Below, one piece after another: positions 12,886 through 25,869 of a stretch of DNA of 64,000 nucleotides. Under the pieces are notes generated by a model, which was not told the origin of the DNA, made no database searches, and worked only from the letters and a program-made list of their open reading frames with translations. A program made the translations under genes and the position numbers. This DNA is from Fragosphaeria purpurea (lineage: Eukaryota; Ascomycota; Sordariomycetes; Ophiostomatales; Ophiostomataceae), in assembly GCA_002778095.1 (NCBI GenBank), contig PCDL01000001.1, forward strand, positions 1 to 64,000. Direction: 5' to 3'. Each line of letters starts with the position of its first letter. Position 1 is the first letter of the stretch.

Positions 12886-14170
12886 GATTACGAACCTCCT
12901 TTTAGTTTTAAAAAAGCTCTATCTTAAATACCTAGATTTATACCTTCTTAATTACTTCCTCGTTAAAATAGTACGGAGTATTATAAAGATATCTTTAAAT
13001 CTACTTTCGAGTAATTATAGTCTCGTAAGTTTAATAACCGAGAAGCCGGTAATCCGGTATAGGGAGAAAATACTTTATTATAAATTAATTAAAAAGAATA
13101 AAAGCTTAAGTTTATCGTTTAAACTAAGTATTTACTATTAACTATTTATATCTTACTCTAAACCTTTATTCTAACTAAGTATAATAATATTATCGTAGTA
13201 TTATAACCCTTATAAGCTAAGATAACCTAATTTAATTATCCGTTAATCTATAGTATATAAGTACGAAAATTTCCCTTTATAAAATTAAGTCGTCGGTTAG
13301 GATTATTAAGAAAGAAAGTATATATTACCCTACGTAAGTAATTAAACGCTCTCGGGTATTTAATCTAATAGGTTAATTTCTCTATTAAAAGGAACGAAAG
13401 TATAAACTACCCTACCTAGTACTTAAATACCCGCGGGCGTCTAAAGCCCCGTATATACTACCTTACGTAGATAATTAGACGCCCTCGGGTGTTTAATCTA
13501 GTAGGTTAATTTCTTTATTAAAAGGAACGAAAGTATAGATTACCCTACTTAGTACTTAAATACCCGCGGGCGTTTAAAGCCTTATATATACTACCCTATA
13601 AGTAATTAGACGCCCTCGGGTATCTAATCTAGTAGGTTAATTCCTTTACTAAAAGGAACGAAAGTATAAACTACCCTACCTAGTATATACCCGCGGGCGT
13701 TTAAAGCCCCGTATACGTACTCTTAACTTAAAGTAGAAAATAAAAAGAGAATTACTTAAAGTAAGCTAAAAGATTAAGCCGTATAATAAGATTAATATAC
13801 TAGCTTTATAACCCTTATATATTAAAAGAACCTAATTAGTTAAATTAACCTAACTTATAATAAGTAACCTTATCGTTTATAAACCGTAAAGAGAAGTACC
13901 TTTAAGTAAAATAATAACTAAACCTATTAACTAACCGTTCTCCTAGTTAAAGAGTAGTTTTATTAAAATCGTAATTATATATTTTATCTTACGTCTTATT
14001 TTTAACTTATTAAAACGCTTACCGGGCTTAAATTTATAATCGTCGGTTAATATTTATTTTAATCGTCGGCTAACCTATATCTTACTAACGCCGAAATTTT
14101 TCCTATATAAAATTAATCGTCGGCTATTAACCGACGTAAGTTATAATTATTAAGTAGTATATATATAGTA
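12886..14170. repeat. RIP-mutated spacer with a ~130-bp tandem repeat
   Basis: No gene is recognisable. Between about 13,320 and 13,715 a unit of about 130 bp is repeated three times. Each unit contains CCCTCGGGT, a TTAATTTCTTTATTAAAAGG stretch, CCCGCGGGCG and a GTATA tail. The CCCGCGGGCG core also appears in the 28.5-29.0 kb minisatellite, so the two arrays may be related. The rest is AT-rich RIP product. Confidence 0.65.
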
Positions 14171-14179
14171 GCGGCCACT

Positions 14180-17100
14180 TCCGAAAGATCGTCCGTACGT
14201 ATTCTTTTAACTACGTACCGGATACCGTACGTTATACGTTCCGGATCCGGTAAGTAACCGCCTCGTATTATTACTTTTATACCGCCGTACGGAGCCCGTC
14301 CTCGTCCGGGCGAAGGACCTATCGGCGTCGTAAAGGCGGCGGCGTACGTCGTAGTAAACTAGGTTTTTTAACTTACTCGTCCTCGTCCGGGCGAATAACT
14401 TATCGGCGTCGCGGAGACGGCGGCGTACGTCGCGGTAAACTCGGTATTTTAACTCGCTCGTCCTCGTCCGGCCGAATAACTTATCGCCGTCGTGTACGCG
14501 GCGGCGTACGTTATAACGGTAACGTCGAGGTTTATACGGTCGACGGACTAAGTGGCTAGTTACGACGTAACGGCGTACTCGGACGCGGGGCGTCGAGAGC
14601 GTCGGTTAAAACCTACTCGGTTTCGAGAAACGCCTCCGTTATCCCGTCGGATATAATAAAGTCGTCGCTCGACGATACCACGCCGCTATACGCCTTAACT
14701 TTTAATACTTTACCGACCGGGTTATCGTCGTCGTTATTAACCCCGTCCGGCGGCGGCGTATCGTTATCGTAGGTAAACTCTCCGTACGCCGCTTTAACGT
14801 CGCCGTCTTATTATATAACCGCCGTATAAACCCCGTAAAGTACTTCCGTCGCCGCCGTATAAACCCGTACTTATAGGTCGCCGTTTATTACCCGTATAAG
14901 TATCGTACGGAGGTATACCGCGTCGTTTATTAAACTTTATAAGTCGGCCTCGGTACGCTCGACTTTATACGGCGTCGTAAAAAGAAGTATACGGTTACGT
15001 TACCCGTCGCGTCTAACCCGCCCGCTTTATTATATAAAGTCCCGGAACGTTTACGGTAAGTCGTAATATATAATTAACCGGACGTCCGAGACGTTTAAAT
15101 TAAGGCCGAGCGTACTAGTCGTTATAATTACGCCCGGCGGCCCCGACGCCTATTACCGTACGACCGCCTCTTTCGCCGCGCGCCCGCCTATCTCCGTATA
15201 AAACGCGGGTACGCTTTACGCGTCCGTTAACTTTTTTATTATCTTTACGCTCCGGTAAAAAATAATAACTCGTACGGCCCCGGCCTCGGCCACGGCCGTC
15301 TACGCCGCCGTACGCTTCGTTACTAGTATCGTATATAGTATAATAGTATACTAAATATATACGTACCGCGACGCTTCCCGTACGACCCGTAACGTATTTA
15401 AAAGTAACCCCGTCTTTTAATAAAATAACTCTTCGTTTTAAGGCCCGAGCGTCGCCGTTAAGAAAATATATTAAATAAGTACTTATAAAAAATACCGTAC
15501 GGTTTACGGCGCCTCTATACGAAACGCGTATATACTATCTAGTAACGTATAATACTCGTTATAAAAAATCCGGTCTACCTCGACGCTCCGTACGAACCGG
15601 TTAAGGTAAAATAAAAACCCGCCCGTTACCGCCGACTCGGACGTTATAAGGAGAACCGAGATACGTAGTACGGCCGTACGAGCGTTTTATATTACGGTAA
15701 GTACCCCGGCCTATTTAAAGCGCTAAAGAAGATCCGATTATAACGCGAGGAGCGGTACGATAATTATATTTAAGCCGGTCGGTTTTAAATAAACCAGGAG
15801 CGAGAACGTAAACGTCTTTCCCGTACCCGTCCCGGCGATTTATAGAAATAGGTTAACTCCTTTTATAATAACCCGTACGACCTCTTCTTACCGCCCGCGG
15901 AAGCGAGCGTCGGGTCGACCGATAACCGTACGGAGCCCGTCCCGTAACGGTATACGCCGTAATAAAAAAAAACGCTCTTACTACGTTTATACGAAGGCGT
16001 CTTTTATACGCCGTAAAACGTTAAATACTTAATAGGGGCCCGAACCGCGCGGCCCGAGTTAAAGAAATAAATATTAACTTTAAAATATAGTAAAGTACCG
16101 GTCCCGGTCGAGAAGCGAGATCGTCCGCCCTTACCCCGCCGTACGGCTATAAATAAGATCGGTTATAGTCGACGAGTAGGTAGTTTATCGGTCGTAAATA
16201 AACGAGTCGCTCGCGGACCCCGAATTATTACTTTCGTTATCGCCGGTTCCGTTTATTAACTCGTTCCCGTTATCGTCGTACGTATAGCCGTTATAAGTAC
16301 GTTTAGTCGGCCGTACGGCTCCGCTTAAGTTATTACTTATATAACGGTACTTTCGTTTAAAGCGCGTATTTTATTTAATATCGATACCCCGTATAAACCG
16401 CCACGTAATAATAATATAAAGATACCGTTAGCTCGATATTAATAATTACTCGCCGAGACGCGCTTTATTAAGTTACTTAAGATTAAGTCTTAAGCTCGAG
16501 TTAAGCTACGGAATAAAAACCTTTCCGTACGGCGGGATCCTTATTTAAAGAAACGGGTTAAGCGTAGTCCCGGCCGCTCCGTAATTATTATTATTAACGC
16601 CGTCTTCCGTCTCGCTTTCGGTATCCTCGCCGTACTCCGTACGGCGCCGTATTAAAGTATACGACCCGAGGAAAGAAAGAAAAGGAAGTACGTATAAAAG
16701 GTACCGTACGAGATCCTCGCTTACGTTTTACGGTAAGTAACGGTAAATAGTACGGGCCCCGCTCCGGCGTTAACTAGTTTTTATATTCTATATTACTAGT
16801 ATTACGTAACCTCGTACGAGTATTACGTTCCGAATCCCGCCTTAAATAAAGTTAACGTAACGTACGGTTATTAATTTCGGAGCGCGGGGTGGTTAACCGC
16901 CCGTTAAGTACGCCGTAATAAGTAATAACCGGAGAAAGTATTCTATTTCGGTAAAGTATTAATAAATTACTTCGTCCGTAAACCGTAGGATCCCGTCTTT
17001 ATTCTTTACGACCTAGACGCGGTTATATATCTCGTATTAGCTAAGCCGTACGATTAAATTAAGCTCGTCGGTTTATAATTACGCGTTCCGTATATCGTTA

Positions 17101-18920
17101 TAAAAAGTATAACGGGGCCGGTCGTTAACTAAGTCGTTAATAATTTAACTAAGGTCGATATTCGGTAAGCTTTCGTACGAGCTTAACTAAAATAATAAAT
17201 AACGTATACTCCTATAAAGGTCGTTAATTAAGCCGGTAATAAAGTAACGTAAGTTAATTATCGAGAATTATACGGTACGGTAAAATAACGTATTATATAT
17301 TTAAACGACCTAGTTTCGTATATTAATCTTTAAACGTATTATTTTATTAAAAAAAAAAAAGGAAAGGAAAAGAAGAAAAAAAAAATAATATAGAAAAAAG
17401 GTAAAAAAAAAAATACGACCGCCGTACGACGTACCTCGCCGGGAACTATCTCGTTTTATATTAAGCGTAATACGTAATTTTATATATCGGTAATCTAGTA
17501 GACCGGCGTAAAGGGACTACGTACGCTTACGATTAAGTACTACTTTATCTATACCCGTACGCGTATATATACGGAGTTAGTTAAACCGGAAACCTTTACG
17601 TCGTAGATATTAATATATAAGACTAAAAGCCGTATTATAATTAATACTATAAAGAGGTAGCTTTTAAAGTTAATTAACGACTCTTACCCGCCGTTCGTAC
17701 GGTACCCGAGAAGCGATAAATATATTATAAGTACGCTTTTTAATACGTTATCTCCGTACGGGGCGTTAAATAACGTTAGTATAATCCGCGTTATAGTTTA
17801 TTTATCCTCGGCGGTATAAGGCGTGGCCGGGTCCGTCGTATAAAACGTTACGAGCTACTCGTATACGTTTATTTCCTCGGGCGACCGTACGAGGTATAAT
17901 TAATCGTCTTCGGTAAGGCGGCTTAGCCGTATAAAAGCCGTAAGTACGCGTTATTATATCTACGTATACCGTATAATTATTTTCTCTTACCGGAAAGTGG
18001 CTATTAACTTAAAGTTACGCGAGGCGAGGTCCGTACGGGCTAGCTTAAATATAACCGTCCGGTAGTCGGGATTATACACGGTCTTTTTTACCTTTCGTAC
18101 GACGACGCTTATTAAGTCGGTTAAGCGTTTAAGTCTATCTACGTCGGCCGTCTTAAATACGGTTAATTAAAAAAGGTCGTCGTATTTTAATATATTAAAG
18201 TAAGTTAACCACCGTATATAATTTAATTATATATTCGGCTCGGTCCACCGCGTTATTTTTTCGTTAACCCCGTCGATATTAGTAGGCCCGTAATATTACT
18301 CCGTATAAAAGTCGTTATATACGCGAAGGAGTATAACGCTTATATTAATCGACGTAACCGTTACCGTATAAGACGGGCTCGTAACCGGGGACGAAGAAAG
18401 GACGACTAGTACGTATAACGAGTTAGGCCCGGTAAAGAACGCCCGTTAATATAATATACCGGTCGTTTATAATAAACGGTCGGCGGTAATAATTAATAGT
18501 CCGCGGCGTAGGCGGCCCCGCCGCTACTAGTTCGACTATTTATATTCCGTACGGTAATACTTTTAAATATTATTATTAATACGAAGGATAACGCCGTATT
18601 CTTTATATTACCGGCCGTCGCCGTACGGCCCGTCGAGAAAAGGAAGAACCGTACGAAGCGCGGTCGGCGCCGCGGCGAAAAGAGCGGCGTAATCTCGTTA
18701 ACTAGCGGCGAGTCCGGGATAATATAGCTATAGCCCGTCTTCGATTTCGTATACTTAGGTCGCTCGTAAGGCCGTATATTTCGTACGGAGATACGGCCGA
18801 ATTTATTAAATAATTAAGGTTTACCGGTAGCCGATATAAATAACGATACCTTATTCTAACTAATAATAAAAGCCGTCTATTATACCGTAGTATAGAAATA
18901 ATACGTAGTATTTATACGGC
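14180..18920 (-). pseudogene. Second RecQ-type helicase, RIP-inactivated
   Basis: A different RecQ-like gene read on the minus strand through RIP stops. Motif I is AGTGTGKTFTF at about 15812-15838, followed by IIIVPLLAL. Motif II reads DRIFYNEYYT at about 15548-15577, probably a DECH-type box before mutation. A motif IV-VI block includes IITTSTLGLNLNVSDVRLIIYYDLP, and a QQSGRVGRDG-like motif VI is recoverable at about 15,000-15,030. Helicase motifs therefore lie in the 3' half. The upstream part (16.5-18.9 kb) reads as decayed coding sequence of unknown function. Its Walker A and flanks differ from those of the helicase at 0.5-4.4 kb, so it is a separate gene, not a duplicate copy. The ends are approximate. 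Confidence 0.75.
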
Positions 18921-18929
18921 GTAGAGCGT

Positions 18930-20740
18930 ACGTAGATTAATATATAGTTAAAAGATAAAAAGAGAGAATATAAAATAAATCTATATAAGGATAGTATCTT
19001 TAATAATAAGTATAAATTATTATTTTACTTTAATTTATTACCTCGCTTATATTTTAAAAATTTATATTATTATACTTTAAAATAAATAATATATTAAAGC
19101 GTTATTTATTATTTATTATTCTACGTATTTAAAGATATAAATAAAAAACGTTAAAAAGAGTAAAAATATATTTATTAAAATAAATTAATAATATTTAATT
19201 ATTTATTTTAATTATTTACTTTTAAATAATTAAAAATAGTATATATAATTAATTATATACTTTTATAAAACGTTTTATATTATTTTTATAATTATAAATA
19301 AAAAGAAAATCGGTGTATTTTACTTATTTTTAATATAAACTTTAAATTTTATATAACTATTTTTATTTATAATTATATATAATATATTTAAAATAGTTTA
19401 TTACTTTTATAAGCTTAGATATTATTATTAAATATTTTATATTAATAGTTATTAAATTTTTAAAATATATTAATTAATAATTTAATTTTTTAAATTAATA
19501 ATATTTTTAATAATAATAAAAATTAACTTATTATATTATATATATATTATTATATATTTTTATTTAATTATATATATATATATTTTTTTCTCTTTTATAT
19601 AAGTGTATATTTATATTTTTATATTAATATTTCCGTACATTATTTTTACTATTTTTATACGTTACTTATTTACGATAATTAAAATAAACGTAGTGAATAT
19701 TTAACTTAATTTATAATATTATTATTTTATATTTTAAATAAAATAACTTATATTTTTAATATATAATAATAAAACGTACGTCTTTATATAGGTTTCTTTA
19801 ACGTTTTAATATTTATATATACTTATATTTTATTTATATAATTATTTTATTTAAAAAAATAAAAAATAATTAATAATATAATAAATAAAATAGTTAAGTT
19901 TTACTTTAATAAGGTATATTATAAATATAATAATAATAAATTACCTTTTATTATTTTAGAATAAGTATTATTTTAAATTAATATATTAATTATTTAGTTT
20001 TTATAAAAAATTTTAATTAAATAATAATAATACACTATATATTAAAATAATTTATACTATTATAATATATATATTATATTATTTAATACTATTATTTTAA
20101 TTATTTATATTTATAAATAATTATATTATTAAAGTTTTAATTTACGTTTTATTTATATATTATTTTACTTTATTTTATAATTAAACGTTTTATTTATAAC
20201 GGGTTAGGGTTTATATTACGTTTTTTATTATTATATAATTAAATATCTATATTAATTAAATTATAAAAATTAAATTAATAAAGTATTAATTAAGTAAAAT
20301 AAATATTTTTTATTACTTTATTTTCTACGATATATATATATTATAAAATTATTTTAAAATATAATATTTAACGTATTTTTTTATTTTAATTATATACGTA
20401 TTTTCTTAAATTAAAATAAATGTAATAAATAACCTATATTTATATTCTTTTATATTAATATTATAAATTATTTTCTAAATAAAAGTAATAATAAAAATAT
20501 AATACGTATTTTATAACCTTTACTTTTTATATATAATAACTATTTATAAATATTTTTAAATAAAATATTAAATTATTAAATATTAATTTTAATATACTCT
20601 TTATTATATTAACGTTATTATTTTATTATTATTTTTTTTATAAATTATAATTTTTTATACTTTTTTATTTATTTTTTTATTCTTTATTTTTTTTTTTTTA
20701 CTTATTAACGAAAAATAACTATCCCTTCCCGTACGATACT
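18930..20740. other. Extremely AT-rich block
   Basis: About 1.8 kb made almost only of A and T, with isolated CG. No gene, no clear tandem unit and no element ends were found. It contains one CGGGTTAGGGTTTA stretch near 20,200, which includes a single internal TTAGGG. It is probably RIP-exhausted, originally AT-rich DNA. Confidence 0.6.
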
Positions 20741-20819
20741 TATATACTTTCTATATTATTATAATCCATTACCTTATAACCGCGTTATACTATTAGATAA
20801 TATCACCGTTTATAACTTC

Positions 20820-21230
20820 TATACTATTTATAAAAGGGGGGCGGTGCTCCTAACCGCGGGGACCCGACTATCTAAGTAGAGCACCCCGTCCTCGGCCTCG
20901 TACGGTAATACCGGCTCGAGGGCGTGCTACCAGCTGGCCGCGCCCGTGGTTTACTCCGCCTCGTACGTAGGGTGCTACGCGCCGCCCTAGAAACTAGCCG
21001 CCGCGGCCGGACTATACGGGGAAACCGCGCCCGCGGTAAAGACGACCTTGTACGGACGCGGTACTTCGTCGTAGAAACCCACCGCCGCGGCCGCCTCGTA
21101 CGGGGATAAGGGTACTAGCTTACGCCCCGTCGTTATTATCGTTAACGATAATAACGTCGTCGTCGTCGTCGTTATTATTATCGTTATCGTCGTCGTCGTC
21201 GTCGTCGTCGATTTTAATTATAAAATTTAA
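20820..21230. other. GC-rich patch with CGT/TCG triplet runs
   Basis: A short GC-rich stretch (20,830-21,120) between AT-rich sequences keeps some CA/TG (for example ACCAGCTGG near 20,930). It is followed by (CGT)n/(TCG)n triplet tracts at about 21,130-21,215. The short open frame here has no recognisable features. It may be a remnant of a repeat-rich coding exon. Confidence 0.45.
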
Positions 21231-22029
21231 TAATAGAATTATAATAATTAACGGCGGCGTTAAATAATTTACGTTAAGATCCCTGTACGCGGCCGACGTA
21301 ATATTATACGTAGCTCGGCGTATATTATATTAGATTTTATAATTAGGTTATTTATAATTTACGTATACGCCGTTAAAAAATCCTTATAGTTATACGTAAA
21401 AGATAAATAAACGGGGGTAGCCGGGTCCGTTATTAGTATAATTTCGGTAACGGTAATATATCCGTACGGTTTACGCCTTATTACGGCTTATAATTAATAG
21501 TACGTTAATATAACTTAACCGGTATATTAATACTTAATCCTCGCGTATATTACCCCGTATAATAATAATAAGGTGGCCGGATAAAGTAAGTAAAGTTTTT
21601 TATTAATCGTTATAATAATACGGTACTAGTTACTACTCGTAGATATATAAGACTTAAAATATATCGATTCCGTATAGAGTTAACTCGCGTCCGGGCGCGG
21701 TTATAATTAGCGGCGGTACTCGGATTAATACTTACGTATCGTTATTATATATATTTTATACTATCGTAGAGTGTTTATACGGTTATTATTATATAAATTT
21801 TAATATCGGTTTTTTTTTATTTAAATATAAATATTTTTTCTATCGTATTAATTAATAAGAACGGAGTATTTATATATTTTTTAATATAACGTAAATATCT
21901 TTTTAAATTAAGAGTTATTTTTTTACTTTACGTATATAAAAGGAAATAAATAATATTATTTTTTATTTATTTTTTATATCGTAAATATTTAAATATAAAC
22001 CGTAGTATTTTTTTATTACTACTAGTTAT
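21231..22029. other. RIP-mutated sequence, nothing recognised
   Basis: AT-rich sequence with CG islands. I see no gene, element end or tandem repeat. Confidence 0.5.
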
Positions 22030-23105
22030 TCCTTACGTATAACGTGGTATTCTATATATCGTATCGTAGGATTCTATATATCGCTTTTTCCGTTATTTAC
22101 CGTAGTATAATATTTTATATATCGTTTTTCCCGTTATTTACTACGTACGGCGTGGTATTTTATATATCGTATCGTAGGATTTTATATATCGCTTTTTCCG
22201 TTATTTACCACGTACGGCGCGGTATTCTATATATCGCTTTTCCCGTTATTCACCGTGGTATAGTATTTTATATATCGCTTTTCCTATTATTTACCACGTA
22301 CGGCGTGGTATTCTATATATCGCTTCTCCCGTTATTTACTACGTATAACGTAGTATTCTATATATCGCTTCTCCCGTTATTTACCGTAGTATAGTATTCT
22401 ATATATCGTTTTTCCTATTATTTACCACGTACGGCGTAGTATTTTATATATCGCTTCTCCCGTTATTTACCGTAATATACGGCGTAGTATTTTATATATC
22501 GCTTCTCCCGTTATTTACTACGTACGGCGTAGTATTTTATATATCGCTTCTCCCGTTATTTACCGTAATATAGTATTCTATATATCGCTTCTCCCGTTAT
22601 TTACCGCGATATACGGCGTAGTATTTTATATATCGTTATTTACTACGTACGGCGCGGTATTCTATATATCGCTTTTCCCGTTATTTATTACGTATAACGT
22701 AATATTTTATATATCGTTATTTACTACGTACGGCGTACCATTCTATATATCGCTTTTCCCGTCGTTTATTACGATATACGGCGTATTATTTTATATACTT
22801 CTCTCGTCGTACGCGATATATAACTTATTATTTTATCCCGTTATTTACCGCGTACGGCGTGTTATTCTATATACTTCTCTCGTTATACGCGATATACGGC
22901 TTACTATTTTATATACTTCTCTCGTCGTACGTAATATACGGTTTATTATTTTATATACTTCTCTCGTCGTACGCGATATACGGCTTATTATTTTATATAC
23001 TTCTTTTATCGTACGCGATATACGGCTTATTATTTTATCCCGTTATTTACCGCGTACGGCGTATTATTTTATACGATACCTTTTTTATTATTTATTACGT
23101 ATAAG
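22030..23105. repeat. Minisatellite, ~45-48-bp units
   Basis: Over twenty imperfect tandem units share TATATATCGCTT, CCCGTTATTTAC and CGTACGGCG. The 3' third (22.78-23.05 kb) has a variant unit with TATATACTTCTCTCGT. Some units differ by multiples of three, which leaves two short open frames (22,044-22,394 and 22,859-23,104). These encode only repeated hydrophobic residues and are probably not genes. Confidence 0.85.
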
Positions 23106-24574
23106 ATATTTACTAAGTAAGAGGTAACGGATTTTACTTATAAAAACCGCGTACGGATACGTATTTAATTTTTTTTTTTTTTTTAACTTTACTCGTACGG
23201 AAAGTTACTACTATTAACTTAAATAAAAAGTATTCTTATCGTATAGAATTAAACCGTTATCTTTTAAACGCGGGTTACCGCGTCGTACGTTTATTATAAC
23301 TCTCCTTCGTCTATTACGTAGTTATACGTAGGCGGTGTACGGAACCGTTACGATACCGGGCCTATATAGGCTTATAAGCGTATTATTAACGCGCCCGCGC
23401 GCGCGCCGACGCGTCCTCTTCGTACGGCCGCGTTACTACGCCCGGCCGGGATAATAAAGTTAATAAAGCCCGCGCGCCTTTAAGTAAATCCTCGTACGGA
23501 ATTATTACTAGCTACTTAACGGTTAACGGTACCGCCGCGCGCGATAATTATCGTACGGTCGTTATTACTAACTACCTAACGGTTAACGGGTCCGCCGCGG
23601 GTAATAATTATCGTACGGTTATTATTATTATTATCGTCGTTATCGACGATAACGACGTCGTTATCCTCGATAACGACGACGTCGCCGTCGTTATCCTCGT
23701 CGTCGTTAATTAAAATAATATCGTACGGATTAACGTTTACGGCGCCGTTAAACTTAACGCCGGCCGGGGAAGTATCGTACGGTTAATAGCGGGCGTTATA
23801 AAAGGCGCCCGCGTCCGGCTATTTATAATTATTATAATAACCGTTAAAAAAATCTATCGTATAAATATAAAGCGGGAAAGGCGACGGGTAACCTTTTCTA
23901 TTTTTTACCTTTATACGGTATTTTTAATAAGGCCGGTATATTAATACCCGTCCGCGATTAACGATAAGTAGGGCGTTAATATACGACGACCGGTACGAGA
24001 GTACCTACTCTTCCGATATACGTCCTCGTACGATAAGAATATTACGTTCTAATAACGTTAATAACGCGCGTTATTAATCGTTATAATAAAATTCGGCGAG
24101 TTATTATCCGGTTATAAATAGTACCCGGAACGAGCTCGACTCGTACGGAGTAACCGCGTTTACCGACGTTATTATAAGTAGTAAGATAACGCCCTCGTAC
24201 GGTTACGAGATCGTTAATCTTTTATACGTATATTTATATTTTCTTCTTAAATTATACTTATTATTATAATATTCTACGTTATTCGTATAACGGCGACCGC
24301 GTTATTATTACTATTATTATTATTTTTATTATTATAACTATTATAATTATTATTATTATTATTAATATTAATATTATTACTATTAATATTATTATTATTA
24401 TTATTTTTATTATATACGAGGAAGAAAAAGAAAAAAAAGAGAAAAAGTAAAAGGATTATTTTATATAAACGTATAAATATACGAAGAAAAAATTTTTACT
24501 TCCCTTCTTTTTTTTATATAAACGCGGAAGGTACGTTTAACGTACTTATTTTATTCGGTAATAAATACACCTAT
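23106..24574. other. RIP-mutated spacer with triplet-repeat tracts
   Basis: No gene recognised. It holds an imperfect ~60-bp duplication at 23,505-23,620 (TACTAGCTACTTAACGGTTAACGG-like), GTCGTTATC/GACGAT runs at about 23,625-23,710 and an (ATT)n tract at about 24,305-24,415. CGTACG is frequent. Confidence 0.5.
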
Positions 24575-24830
24575 TTACCGTAGGTAGCCGCGACGGTAAA
24601 TAAATATCGCCTTTATACGTACGTAGTTACGGTAGTAGATAAATATCGCCTTTATACGTACGTAGTTACGGTAATAAATAAATATCGCCTTTATACGTAC
24701 GTAGTTACGGTAATAAATAAATATCGCCTTTATACGTACGTAGTTACGGTAATAAATAGATATCGCCTTTATACGTCCGTAACCGCGGGAGTAAATAAAT
24801 ATTATCTTTATATACCGTACGTAGCCGACA
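24575..24830. repeat. 39-bp tandem repeat
   Basis: About six units of 39 bp (CGTACGTAGTTACGGTAATA followed by AATAAATATCGCCTTTATA). The middle units are almost identical and the outer ones diverge. There is no coding potential. Confidence 0.88.
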
Positions 24831-24927
24831 CCGTTACGTACGCCCGCGAACCTCTTCCTCTCGTTACTCGCGGCCGTACGTATTTTATTCTTAACTAGAG
24901 ATAAAAGGGGCGGGAGAAAAAAAAAAT

Positions 24928-25293
24928 ACGTACGCGGAGTCGAACGCGTACTTTAAGGGTTAAGAAAAAAAATATATAGACTAAATATTTAAATTATTTA
25001 GTTTAAAGCTTAATCCGTATATATTAAAAAAGTAGCGATAATATCTTTATATTACTTATATAGCTAAAATGTTAAAAAGTAGTTAAAAAATAAAAAGAAA
25101 AAAAAAAGAGACGTATACGGAGTCGAACGCGTACTTTAGTTAAGCTAGGAAAAAAAATATATAGATTAAACACTTAAACCATTTAGTTTAAGGCTTAGTC
25201 CGTACGTAAGAAGTAACGATAATATCTTTATATTACTTATATAGTTAGAATATTAAAAAGTGGTTAAAAAATAAAAGGAAAAAAAAGAGAGAT
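24928..25293 (-). repeat. 183-bp tandem pair with a Pol III B-box-like motif
   Basis: Two tandem copies start at 24,928 and 25,111 (period 183). On the minus strand each contains GTTCGACTC, which fits the tRNA B-box consensus GWTCRANNC. About 70-80 bases upstream is a sequence that could fold as a D-arm (TTAAAC...GTTTAA in the less mutated copy), and T-runs follow. This resembles a decayed tRNA-derived SINE or tRNA pseudogene pair. No intact cloverleaf can be drawn. Confidence 0.45.
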
Positions 25294-25869
25294 AAGGTAA
25301 ACCCGGGGCCTAACTAAAGTATATACTCTATTTACTATTCTATTAGTACGTAATTCGTACGTAGAAAAAAGACGGCGTTTATATATATCGTTAATAAGAA
25401 GAAAAATAAAAAAATAAAAACGGGAAAAAAAAGAAAATAAGAAAAAAAAAGAATAAAAAGAAAAAAAAAATATAAAAAGAAAGGAAACGGGGGATAAAAA
25501 AAAAACACTTGTATAAAAGAGAAAAGGTATTAATTAATATACCGTATATAAATAAGTAAAACGAAAAAAAAAGACTAAAAGAATAAATACGTACGGGTAT
25601 AAAAAGAGTAAATAAAAAGGAAAATAAAAAATAAAAAAGTAAATTCTTATATTTATTTTATAACTACTTTTTCTACCGTAGAATACCGCTTACGGACCTA
25701 TTTTTTATACCTTACCCTTACCGTTTATTTTATATACTCGTTTTTTTTACTCTTCGCTTTTTATAATAAAAATAAGTCGTATATAAAAAAAAAGTAGTAT
25801 ATTCTTATCGTATAGTTTCTATACGTATTTTCTATTTAGTTATATCTTCGTACGATAACTATAGACTGT
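25294..25869. other. Purine-rich low-complexity DNA
   Basis: Mostly A/G-rich runs (AAAAAGAAAGG-like) from about 25,370 to 25,650, then pyrimidine-rich sequence. Nothing else was recognised. Confidence 0.5.

Noticed and set aside
20190..20215. Single internal TTAGGG as a telomere remnant or fusion site
   Set aside because: One isolated hexamer in an AT-rich block is expected by chance.
18930..20740. AT-rich block as a centromere
   Set aside because: It is only 1.8 kb, less than 20 kb from the telomere, and composition alone is no evidence for a centromere.
22044..23104. Open frames of 116 and 81 codons
   Set aside because: They are translations of minisatellite units, with repeated hydrophobic residues and no conserved start or context.
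24928..25293. Functional tRNA genes
   Set aside because: B-box-like motif only; no intact acceptor or anticodon stem can be drawn.
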